This document shows, in pieces, positions 1 through 6,065 of a stretch of 6,139 nt of DNA. A model generated the notes under the pieces. It searched no databases, was not told the DNA's origin, and saw nothing but the letters and a program-made list of their open reading frames with translations. A program made the position numbers and the translations under genes. The stretch is taken from positions 1 to 6,139 of the forward strand of contig RFKO01000118.1 in NCBI GenBank assembly GCA_003694235.1, given 5' to 3'. How positions within the stretch are numbered: the first letter of the stretch is position 1; every line of letters starts with the position of its first letter. Origin of the DNA: Anaerolineae bacterium (GTDB taxonomy: Bacteria > Chloroflexota > Anaerolineae > Anaerolineales > UBA11858).

Positions 1-1
1 G

Positions 2-130
2 CTGGACGGCAGCGAAATCTTCCCGCTGCAAGCCGGCACAGACTACGGCCAGATCAGCTTCCCCACCCTGGCCGCTCCCACACAAGAACAGTGGGAGGCG
101 GGCCGAAAGCACATCACGCCGCGCCGGTGA
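2..130 (+). CDS. 3' end of an unrecognised protein gene (partial)
   Basis: An open frame enters from the left edge and ends at TGA 128-130, giving the last 42 residues of a protein (begins LDGSEIFPLQ, ends HITPRR). The tail is hydrophilic, with no membrane segment and no motif I can assign to a family. Coding status is supported by an uninterrupted frame with the same GC-rich codon choice as the genes downstream, and by the stop lying just upstream of the next gene's ribosome binding site. The 27-nt gap to the reductase has no visible terminator, so the two genes are probably co-transcribed. Function unknown from what is visible. Confidence 0.7.
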   Translation: MDGSEIFPLQAGTDYGQISFPTLAAPTQEQWEAGRKHITPRR

Positions 131-144
131 GGATCAACACATAC

Positions 145-150
145 AGGAGG
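145..150 (+). promoter_or_regulatory. Ribosome binding site of the aldo-keto reductase
   Basis: AGGAGG, a perfect Shine-Dalgarno core, lies 7 nt before the ATG at 158. It fixes that start and suggests efficient translation. Confidence 0.9.
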
Positions 151-157
151 TTACACA

Positions 158-1156
158 ATGGAATATCGCTACCTGGGTTCGTCCGGCCTGAAAGTATCGG
201 CGCTCTCCTACGGCGCCTGGGTCACCTTCGGCACTCAAGCCGACGAAGACAAAGCCTATGAAATGATGAAGATCGCCTTCGACGCCGGTGTCAACTTCTT
301 CGACAATGCCGAAGCCTACGCCGGCGGCGAGGCCGAGATCATTATGGGGCGCGTGCTCAAACGCGCCGGCTGGAAGCGCTCCGACCTGGTGATTTCCACC
401 AAAATCTTCTGGGGCGGGGACGGCCCTAACGACCGCGGCCTGTCGCGCAAGCACATCATCGAGGGGGTGGACGCTGCCCTCCAGCGCCTGCAACTGGATT
501 ACGTTGACCTGGTGTTCGCCCATCGCCCCGACCTGCACACCCCCATCGAGGAGACCGTGCGCGCCTTCAACCATGTGATCAACCAGGGCAAGGCGCTCTA
601 CTGGGGCACCAGCGAATGGAGCGCGGAACAAATCATGGCTGCTTATGCCGTGGCCCGGCGCGAACATCTGATTCCTCCGCAGATGGAGCAGCCGCAGTAC
701 AACATGTTCCACCGCGAGCGCGTCGAGGTGGAGTACGCCCCTTTATATCGTGAAATCGGCCTGGGCACCACCATCTGGAGCCCGCTCGCCAGCGGCCTGC
801 TGACCGGCAAGTACAACGAAGGCATCCCCAAAGGGTCGCGCGCCACACTGGAGGGCTACGAATGGCTGCGCAAGCGCTTCACCGATGAGACGGCGCGCAA
901 AAACATCGAGAAGGTCAAAAAACTGGTGCCCATAGCCGAGGAACTGGGCTGCACCATGGCGCAACTGGCCATCGCATGGACGCTGAAAAACCCGAACGTC
1001 AGCACCACCATCACCGGCGCCTCGCGCCCTGAACAGGTAAAAGAAAACATGAAAGCCCTCGATGTGGTGGAGAAACTCACCCCCGATGTGATGGGGCGCA
1101 TCGAAGCCATTCTGGATAACAAACCCAACCCGCCGGTGGACTGGCGCGGGGGGTGA
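158..1156 (+). CDS. Aldo-keto reductase, potassium-channel beta-subunit-like group
   Basis: This is a 332-residue soluble NAD(P)H-dependent oxidoreductase of the aldo-keto reductase superfamily, of normal length for a single TIM barrel. The catalytic tetrad is visible as D49, Y54 (in DNAEAY), K82 and H122. Stretches such as [45 protein letters not shown] and the C-terminal cofactor-type segment [12 protein letters not shown] strongly resemble animal Kv-beta subunits and their bacterial relatives (AKR6/AKR7-like). Kv-beta proteins have Asn at the fourth catalytic position; here it is the ordinary AKR His, which favours an active enzyme reducing small aldehydes or ketones. The substrate cannot be read from sequence. 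No ion channel is encoded nearby, so a channel role is unsupported. The start at ATG 158 is fixed by AGGAGG seven bases upstream. It is probably transcribed with the preceding gene and separated from the kinase operon by the hairpin region downstream. Confidence 0.95.
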   Translation: MEYRYLGSSGLKVSALSYGAWVTFGTQADEDKAYEMMKIAFDAGVNFFDNAEAYAGGEAEIIMGRVLKRAGWKRSDLVISTKIFWGGDGPNDRGLSRKHIIEGVDAALQRLQLDYVDLVFAHRPDLHTPIEETVRAFNHVINQGKALYWGTSEWSAEQIMAAYAVARREHLIPPQMEQPQYNMFHRERVEVEYAPLYREIGLGTTIWSPLASGLLTGKYNEGIPKGSRATLEGYEWLRKRFTDETARKNIEKVKKLVPIAEELGCTMAQLAIAWTLKNPNVSTTITGASRPEQVKENMKALDVVEKLTPDVMGRIEAILDNKPNPPVDWRGG

Positions 1157-1179
1157 CATCCGCCATAACGTTGTATAAT
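1153..1179 (+). promoter_or_regulatory. Candidate promoter P1 upstream of the kinase operon
   Basis: A consensus -10 box TATAAT (1174-1179) is preceded by GTGACA (1153-1158), a five-of-six match to TTGACA, with a short 15-nt spacer. The -35 overlaps the reductase stop codon. Predicted initiation near 1186 would fall inside the left arm of the inverted repeat. The short spacer makes this the less certain of two candidate promoters in this region. Confidence 0.4.
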
Positions 1180-1220
1180 AATCCCAGGCGCGCTGTCCGG
1201 CGCCTGGGATGTTGTATAAT
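1170..1220 (+). repeat. Direct repeat GTTGTATAAT flanking a hairpin
   Basis: Two exact 10-base copies of GTTGTATAAT occur at 1170-1179 and 1211-1220, 41 bases apart start to start. Both contain TATAAT. The space between them is almost wholly filled by an inverted repeat. The arrangement suggests tandem promoters or a small duplicated promoter element. Confidence 0.75.
1181..1210 (+). terminator. Perfect 11-bp inverted repeat: reductase terminator or operator
   Basis: ATCCCAGGCGC (1181-1191) and GCGCCTGGGAT (1200-1210) are exact reverse complements separated by an 8-base loop (1192-1199). RNA from this region would form a very stable stem. It begins 24 bases after the reductase stop, the usual place for an intrinsic terminator, and T-rich but interrupted sequence follows (GTTGTATAATCTCCTTGTTG). 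Because a continuous U-tract is missing and the right arm abuts the -10 element of the next gene, it may instead be, or also be, a dyad operator for a regulator of the kinase operon. The structure is certain; its function is not. Confidence 0.6.
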
Positions 1221-1227
1221 CTCCTTG
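1211..1227 (+). promoter_or_regulatory. Candidate promoter P2 (-10 box) of the kinase operon
   Basis: TATAAT at 1215-1220 matches the -10 consensus and would start transcription near 1227, about 20 nt before the proposed kinase start and just ahead of its ribosome binding site. No good -35 is visible at the expected position, which lies inside the inverted repeat (around 1192-1198). If real, the promoter may rely on an activator or on the sequence just upstream of the -10. Confidence 0.5.
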
Positions 1228-1234
1228 TTGAGTT

Positions 1235-1241
1235 GAGGAGG
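1235..1241 (+). promoter_or_regulatory. Ribosome binding site of the kinase, pointing to a CTG start
   Basis: GAGGAGG is a strong Shine-Dalgarno match. No ATG, GTG or TTG lies at usable distance in the kinase frame, but CTG 1247-1249 follows after 5 nt. The first conventional start, TTG 1304, has no such site before it. The in-frame stop TGA at 1229-1231 limits any longer extension. Confidence 0.65.
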
Positions 1242-1246
1242 CCGCA

Positions 1247-3124
1247 CTGGAAACGCGCAAAATCACCCAACGCATTACCCGCGCCGATCTGACCCCCGAC
1301 GGGTTGCAGCTCCGGCCGGGCATCGTCCTGGAGAACCGCTACCAGATCGAACGCACACTCGGTATGGGCGGCATGGGGGCGGTCTATCTGGCGCGCGACC
1401 TGCGCTTTCGCATACAGCGCTACGTGGCCGTCAAAGAAATCGTCGCTCAGATCGGCGACGAGAGCGTGCGCCGCGCCCTGCTGAACAACTTTGAGCGCGA
1501 GGCCAACATCCTGGCCGCTCTCAACCACCCCTCCATCCCCAAGATTCACGATTACTTTACCCTCGACAACCGCACCTACCTGGTGATGGAATTCATCGAG
1601 GGGAAAGACCTGGAAAAAATCCTCAACGAAACGGAAGGCTTGCTGCCGGTACAGCAGGTGGTCATCTGGGGCATTGAGCTGTGCGATGTACTCTACTACC
1701 TGCACACTCGCGAACCCGAGCCAATCGTCTTCCGCGACATCAAACCCAGCAACATCATGATAACGCCCGAAAATCATGTGGTGCTGGTGGACTTTGGCAT
1801 CGCCAAGAAGTTCGAAGCCGGGCAAAAAGGCACGATGATCGGCACCGAGGGCTACTCCCCTCCCGAACAGTACCGCGGAGAAGCCTCGCCCCAGGTGGAT
1901 ATCTACGCGCTGGGCGCGACGCTGCACCATTTGCTGACCGGCATCGACCCCCGAGACCACGCCCCCTTCACTTTCAACGAGCGCCCGATCCGCCAGTTGA
2001 ACCCGAACGTGCCCACCGAACTCGAAGTGATCGTTGACACGGCGCTACAATACAACCCGGAAGACCGCTTCCGCAACGCTAACGAGATGAAAGACGCGCT
2101 GATCCGCGTCGCCCGCCGCGGCGGCAGCGGGTATAGCAAAGGCACGGCGGCTATCTATCAGCACATGCAAATCGAGCCTCTCTGGGTGTTCGAGAGCGAA
2201 GACGAGATCCGCGGCACGGCGTTGTATCACCAGGGGCGGCTGTTCATCGGCTCGTACGACCACAACGTGTACGCGCTGGACGCCGAAAGCGGCCAATTGT
2301 TCTGGAAATTCCCCGCCGAGCGCGGTGTGGTCAGCACGCCGGCGTATTACAACCGGGCGATTTACTTTGGCTCGGAGGACCAGTACGTTTACGCCGTCTC
2401 CGCCCTCACCGGCACGCTGCAATGGAAATGCTATACCGATGCCGAGATTCGTTCCTCACCGGCAATCAGCGACCGCCACGTCTTCATCGGCTCGGACGAT
2501 GGCCGGCTGTACATCATCAACGCCGACACGGGACGGATCGCCTCGGATATCAACACCGGCGCTCCCATCCGCTCCACACCGCTGGTCGCCATGGATCATG
2601 TCTTCTTCGGCAACGAGCACGGCGATATGATTTGCAGCGATTTCAGCGGCAAGATCCGCTGGCAGATGAGCGCCCGCCGCGCCATCACCTCCTCGGCGCG
2701 CTACCAGGACGGCGCCATCTACTTCGGCTCGGTAGATGGACACCTGTACGCCGTGGATGCCAAAACCGGCTGGACGATCTGGCGCTTCCGCATGGAAAAG
2801 GGGACGATCTCATCCCCCTGGTTGACCGAAAAGTTCGCCTACATCGGCTCGGCCGACGGTCACATCTACTGCATCAACCTGCAAACCAGCAAAGCGGTGT
2901 GGCAATACAAGACCGGCCACCAGGTCTCCAGTTCGCCGGTTGTTTCTCACGACGCGGTCTACTGCGGCAGTGTGGACGGCTCTCTCTACTGCCTGGACGC
3001 CCAAACCGGCGCCTTACGCTGGCGCTTCGAGACCGGCGGACCGATCACCGGTTCACCCGTGCTCGCCAACAACATGGTCTTCATCGGCTCTACCGATCAT
3101 AAACTCTACGCTATCCCTGCCTGA
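1247..3124 (+). CDS. Ser/Thr protein kinase fused to an eight-bladed PQQ-type propeller
   Basis: Cytosolic eukaryote-type Ser/Thr kinase with a C-terminal repeat domain; 625 residues from CTG 1247 (606 from TTG 1304). Residues are numbered from the CTG. The kinase domain spans about 31-288: glycine loop GMGGMG 39-44, ATP-anchoring K63, helix-C E85, catalytic loop FRDIKPSN 162-169 (D164, N169), DFG 182-184, PPE 205-207 and D218. The catalytic loop has Phe where most kinases have His; all residues needed for catalysis are present. Thr196 and Thr200 in the activation segment are candidate autophosphorylation sites. After a short linker, seven repeats of 39-40 residues and a shorter eighth follow at 321-625 (pattern SSP...VYxGSxDGxLYaxDaxTG...W). 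The strand LWVFES at 312-317 can complete the last blade, closing an eight-bladed ring. No signal peptide or membrane helix is seen. The propeller probably binds proteins or a ligand; actual PQQ binding is not implied. First gene of the operon; the phosphatase follows after 12 nt. Confidence 0.93.
   Translation: METRKITQRITRADLTPDGLQLRPGIVLENRYQIERTLGMGGMGAVYLARDLRFRIQRYVAVKEIVAQIGDESVRRALLNNFEREANILAALNHPSIPKIHDYFTLDNRTYLVMEFIEGKDLEKILNETEGLLPVQQVVIWGIELCDVLYYLHTREPEPIVFRDIKPSNIMITPENHVVLVDFGIAKKFEAGQKGTMIGTEGYSPPEQYRGEASPQVDIYALGATLHHLLTGIDPRDHAPFTFNERPIRQLNPNVPTELEVIVDTALQYNPEDRFRNANEMKDALIRVARRGGSGYSKGTAAIYQHMQIEPLWVFESEDEIRGTALYHQGRLFIGSYDHNVYALDAESGQLFWKFPAERGVVSTPAYYNRAIYFGSEDQYVYAVSALTGTLQWKCYTDAEIRSSPAISDRHVFIGSDDGRLYIINADTGRIASDINTGAPIRSTPLVAMDHVFFGNEHGDMICSDFSGKIRWQMSARRAITSSARYQDGAIYFGSVDGHLYAVDAKTGWTIWRFRMEKGTISSPWLTEKFAYIGSADGHIYCINLQTSKAVWQYKTGHQVSSSPVVSHDAVYCGSVDGSLYCLDAQTGALRWRFETGGPITGSPVLANNMVFIGSTDHKLYAIPA
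2180..3121 (+). repeat. Eight PQQ/BamB-like beta-propeller repeats within the kinase gene
   Basis: The coding sequence contains eight tandem units of about 120 bases, starting at 2207, 2327, 2447, 2567, 2684, 2804, 2924 and 3044. The fourth unit is one codon shorter and the last is cut to 26 codons. The bases at 2180-2206 encode the strand that completes the last blade. Each unit carries a variant of xSSP....VYxGSxDGxLYaxDaxTG; the third unit lacks the usual Trp near its end. The repeats are recognisable in protein but diverged in DNA, so they are old and not a recent expansion. Confidence 0.85.
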
Positions 3125-3128
3125 AGGA
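3123..3128 (+). promoter_or_regulatory. Ribosome binding site of the PP2C gene
   Basis: GAAGGA overlaps the kinase stop codon and lies 8 nt before TTG 3137. It supports that non-ATG start and suggests translation coupled to the kinase. Confidence 0.7.
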
Positions 3129-3136
3129 TATTCGCC

Positions 3137-4063
3137 TTGATACGCAAACTGTTCAACCGATTTTTTGCCAGAAAGCAAGCGACGGAAAAAGCGCCGCGCC
3201 CCCAAACCCAGGAGATCACCAAACCGCTCAGCGCGGAGGGTGTAGCCGCGCTCCTCCCTGGCCAGATGGATAAGCCGATCGAGGTCAGGCCGCCCCAGTT
3301 GCTGGCCGCCAGCGCGCAATCCACCGGCAGGCAGCGGGATCACAACGAAGATGCCCTGTTCGCGCTCACGGCGCTGCTGGCGAGCAACGGTGAGCATGCT
3401 CCTTTCGGGATTTATATCGTTGCCGACGGCATGGGCGGTCATCAATACGGCGAAATCGCCAGCGAAACGGCGGTGCGGGTGATGAGCGATTACCTGATCG
3501 AACACCTCTACCGCCCTTTGTTTCGCATCGAGCAACAACCGCCCGATATGTCGCTGCGCGATATCCTGGAAAACGGCGTCCAGACCGCCCACGAAGCCAT
3601 CCTGGTCAACGCCCCCGGTGGCGGTACCACCATCACCACCGCCGTCATCCTGAACAACCAGCTTGCCATCGCCCACGTGGGCGACAGCCGCGTGTACCAC
3701 ATCAGCCTGACCGGCGCGATGCGCCCCCTGACCCGCGACCATTCCCTGGTCAAACGCCTGGAAGAACTCGGTCAGCTCACGCCGGAGGAAGCGGCCACCC
3801 ACCCGCAGCGCAATGTGCTGTACCGCGCCCTGGGGCAGGGCGAACCCTTCGATCCGGAGATCATCATCTCCCCCATCCCCTCGCCAGGGTATTTGCTGAT
3901 TTGCTCTGACGGACTGTGGGGCGTGATCCCGGAGAACACCATCCTGCAAATCATCAACACCTCCCCCACGCTACATGCCGCCTGCCAGCGCATGGTGGAC
4001 GCGGCCAACGAGGCCGGCGGCCCGGATAACATCACCGCCATCCTGGTGCGTCTCCCAGAGTAA
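3137..4063 (+). CDS. PP2C-family Ser/Thr protein phosphatase
   Basis: A 308-residue metal-dependent phosphatase of the PPM/PP2C family, which removes phosphate from Ser and Thr residues. The obvious target set is the adjacent kinase and its substrates. The catalytic domain covers about 55-306. Visible motifs are RQRDHNED (65-72), ADGMGGH (96-102), GGGTT (161-165), HVGDSRVY (180-187), TRDHSL (199-204), ICSDGLW (255-261) and GGPDNIT (294-300). The metal ligands D72, D97, D258 and D297 are all present, so it should be active. About 55 residues precede the domain; the first 14 ([14 protein letters not shown]) are strongly basic and hydrophobic and could form an amphipathic helix, while the rest is low-complexity. 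No full membrane helix exists, unlike PstP-type phosphatases. Start is TTG 3137, chosen because GAAGGA precedes it and no better start exists before the catalytic domain. The next gene begins 2 nt after the stop. Confidence 0.95.
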   Translation: MIRKLFNRFFARKQATEKAPRPQTQEITKPLSAEGVAALLPGQMDKPIEVRPPQLLAASAQSTGRQRDHNEDALFALTALLASNGEHAPFGIYIVADGMGGHQYGEIASETAVRVMSDYLIEHLYRPLFRIEQQPPDMSLRDILENGVQTAHEAILVNAPGGGTTITTAVILNNQLAIAHVGDSRVYHISLTGAMRPLTRDHSLVKRLEELGQLTPEEAATHPQRNVLYRALGQGEPFDPEIIISPIPSPGYLLICSDGLWGVIPENTILQIINTSPTLHAACQRMVDAANEAGGPDNITAILVRLPE

Positions 4064-4065
4064 GT

Positions 4066-5535
4066 ATGCCCTCTCCCTTCGACCTGTACGAATTGCTCGG
4101 CCTCTCGCCTTCCGCCACGCCGGAACAAATTCAACAGGCCTACCGCGCCGCGGCGCGCAAACTGCACCCCGATGTCAACACCACGCCGGGGGCGACCGAA
4201 TTCTTCCTGCAAATTCAGGAAGCCTACGAAGTGCTCTCTCATCCCGAACGACGCCGCCTCTACGACCAACAACGCATCAAGGCGCACCCCTCCATCCCCC
4301 ACCTGGATATTGACCTGCAATTCAGCCGCCGCGCCATCGCCCCTCTAGACGAGCCGCAGATTCTTTACACCCTGCTCATCATAAAAGCGCTGCAACCATC
4401 CACCCAGCCGCGCCTCTCCAGCCCTCTCAACCTGGCCCTGGCGCTGGATACCTCCACCTCCATGAACGGCAAGCGGCTGAACATCGTCAAGGCAACCGCG
4501 CTGGAACTCATCCACCAGCTACAGCCGGGGGACACCCTTTCGTTGATCACTTTCAACGATCGCGCCGAGGTCGTGCTCTCCGGCCTGGGGCCGGCGGAAC
4601 TGCGTCGTGCCGAGAACAAAATCCTCAGCCTGATGACCAGCGGGGGCACGGAAATCTTTCAGGGATTGAAAACCGCTTTCGAAGAGGTGCGCGCCCACGC
4701 CGCCGGTCACAGCATCCACCACATCGTCCTGATCACCGATGGGCACACCTACGGAGACGAGGAAAAATGCCTGCGGTTGGCCAAAACCGCCTCCGGGCGC
4801 AAAATCGGCATCACCTGTCTGGGCATTGGAGGGAAATGGAATGATAAATTGCTCGATCAGATCGCCTCGCTAACCGGCGGCGCCTGTCTGTATGTGTATC
4901 ATCCGGAGGACATGCGCGATCTGCTCACGCGGAAGATCCGCAACTTAAAACAAACGCTCGTCAAAGACCTGCAATTCTCGTTCAACGAGCCGCCGCACGT
5001 CCGGCTGAAGCACGCCTACCGTCTGACGCCGGAGTTCGCACCGCTGGAGAGCGATTCTCCCCTCCTGTTCGGCCCGCTGGCCGCCAACACAACGCAGCGT
5101 ATTTTGCTCGAATTCCAGATCAAACCGCTGCCGGCGGGGATCAACAAATGCCTGTTGCTCGACGGAGAACTGAGCTACCACCACACTCGGGAAGGCACGG
5201 TTTACACTCACCCGCTCGCCCTGACAGTGGATGTCAACCCCGAAGCGGTCGCCTCCGCCCCTCCGCCGGCGATTGCCAAAGCGCTCGCCAGCCTCAATCT
5301 CTACCGCATGCAAGAAGATGCTTATGACGCGCTGGAAGAAGGACGTTATAATGAAGCCAGAGAGAAACTCAAAAACCTGTCCACACGCCTGCTGGCGCAA
5401 GGAAAAGTAGACCTGGCCAATATGGTAGCCAGCGAGGCGGCGCGCGTCGAAACCGGGCGCAGCGGCGACGAAAACGTCACCAAACAAATCCGTTTTGGCA
5501 CGCGTGCCTTGCTGACCTCCGGCGATCTCGAGTGA
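4066..5535 (+). CDS. J-domain/VWA fusion protein
   Basis: A 489-residue soluble protein with an unusual domain order. Residues 5-68 form a J domain: FDLYELLGL opens it, the HPD triad is at 34-36, and helix III runs through [20 protein letters not shown] domains stimulate DnaK/Hsp70 ATPase. There is no Gly/Phe region or cysteine-rich zinc domain, so it is not DnaJ itself. Residues about 121-292 form a von Willebrand A domain with an intact metal site: D128, S130 and S132 of DTSTS, T195 in GGTEIF, and D225 in ITDG. A beta-rich region (about 295-395) follows, then a helical tail (about 400-483) that includes [20 protein letters not shown], a layout seen in other bacterial VWA proteins. No signal peptide or membrane helix. 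The start ATG lies 2 nt after the phosphatase stop (TAAGTATG) with only a weak ribosome site, indicating coupled translation. Inferred role: recruiting DnaK to proteins held by the VWA domain under phospho-control. Confidence 0.92.
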   Translation: MPSPFDLYELLGLSPSATPEQIQQAYRAAARKLHPDVNTTPGATEFFLQIQEAYEVLSHPERRRLYDQQRIKAHPSIPHLDIDLQFSRRAIAPLDEPQILYTLLIIKALQPSTQPRLSSPLNLALALDTSTSMNGKRLNIVKATALELIHQLQPGDTLSLITFNDRAEVVLSGLGPAELRRAENKILSLMTSGGTEIFQGLKTAFEEVRAHAAGHSIHHIVLITDGHTYGDEEKCLRLAKTASGRKIGITCLGIGGKWNDKLLDQIASLTGGACLYVYHPEDMRDLLTRKIRNLKQTLVKDLQFSFNEPPHVRLKHAYRLTPEFAPLESDSPLLFGPLAANTTQRILLEFQIKPLPAGINKCLLLDGELSYHHTREGTVYTHPLALTVDVNPEAVASAPPPAIAKALASLNLYRMQEDAYDALEEGRYNEAREKLKNLSTRLLAQGKVDLANMVASEAARVETGRSGDENVTKQIRFGTRALLTSGDLE

Positions 5536-5539
5536 AAAA

Positions 5540-6061
5540 ATGCTTCAGTGCCCCCATTGTCACCACGAAGAGATGATCGGCACGCTGTATTGCAGCCAGT
5601 GCGGCGCAGCCTTGTACGAGACCGCGGACACGGCGGCTATCAGCACCGAGCAGTGGAAAAAAGAGCTGGCCAGCGCAACCCCGGCGCAGCCCTTCCCACA
5701 ACCGCCGCCGCAGGAGCGGGATGCAATCGCCGCACTCGTACTCCTGGATCAGCGGCGCGAGGCCGCCTTCTTTCTGCAGAATAACCGCTCCTACACCGTT
5801 GGCCGCGGCAGCGAGGGTCAATCCGTCCTGCCCGATGTGGACCTCTCGCCTTACCAGGGTTATGAACTCGGCGTCTCTCGAATGCACGCCATGATTCGGC
5901 TGGCGGAGGGGCGCATCTACATCAAAGACCTGGCCTCATCCAACGGCACCCGTCTGAACGGCAAGTACCTTTCACCGCATGCGGAACACACGCTGAAACA
6001 CGGCGACGTGCTGACTCTGGGCAAACTCAAGCTGCAAGTGGTGGAACGAAACAGGGAATAG
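5540..6061 (+). CDS. Zinc-ribbon and FHA domain protein
   Basis: A 173-residue soluble phosphothreonine reader. The N-terminus has a short zinc ribbon with ligands C4, C7, C18 and C21 (CPHC and CSQC). A 40-residue Pro-rich and Thr-bearing linker follows, then an FHA domain at about 64-170. The FHA signature is complete: GR at 88-89, SRMH at 113-116, SSNGT at 133-137 and NG at 140-141; R89, S113 and N135 are the expected phosphate-pocket contacts. The family binds phosphothreonine peptides, so the probable partners are the neighbouring kinase or its substrates. Linker threonines T28, T31 and T36, after the ribbon, are possible kinase targets. ATG 5540 lies 4 nt after the previous stop, at the end of a run of six A; the ribosome site is weak, so translation is probably coupled. 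The frame is clean, with no signal peptide or membrane segment. Confidence 0.94.
   Translation: MLQCPHCHHEEMIGTLYCSQCGAALYETADTAAISTEQWKKELASATPAQPFPQPPPQERDAIAALVLLDQRREAAFFLQNNRSYTVGRGSEGQSVLPDVDLSPYQGYELGVSRMHAMIRLAEGRIYIKDLASSNGTRLNGKYLSPHAEHTLKHGDVLTLGKLKLQVVERNRE
6053..6057 (+). promoter_or_regulatory. Ribosome binding site of the last gene
   Basis: AGGGA lies 8 nt before ATG 6066, inside the end of the FHA gene, and supports the start of a fifth operon gene. Confidence 0.55.
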
Positions 6062-6065
6062 AACC

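Noticed and set aside
743..1960. Long antisense open frame (405 codons) crossing the reductase-kinase junction.
   Set aside because: It lies opposite two genes with clear family motifs, shows no recognisable domain, and is the kind of frame that GC-rich codon bias opens on the opposite strand.
2180..3121. PQQ-dependent dehydrogenase fused to a kinase.
   Set aside because: The repeats are short BamB-like units without the cofactor-binding and calcium-binding features of quinoprotein dehydrogenases, and the protein has no export signal.
3122..3139. The phosphatase is in the same frame as the kinase, separated by TGA and four sense codons, so stop read-through could give a kinase-phosphatase fusion.
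   Set aside because: The phosphatase has its own ribosome site (GAAGGA) and start codon, and no read-through signal was seen. Same-frame spacing is expected by chance one time in three.
3053..3949. Antisense open frame of 298 codons opposite the phosphatase.
   Set aside because: It is opposite a PP2C gene with all catalytic motifs; the antisense product has no recognisable motif or credible ribosome site that I could see.
5533..5540. Run of six A at the J-VWA stop, considered as a frameshift site joining the J-VWA and FHA proteins.
   Set aside because: The FHA gene has its own ATG directly after the run and both proteins look complete; ordinary translational coupling explains the overlap-like spacing.
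1247..6061. Type VI secretion regulatory locus (PpkA/PppA/Fha type).
   Set aside because: No secretion structural genes are visible in the window, and the J-VWA and zinc-ribbon proteins are not part of that set.
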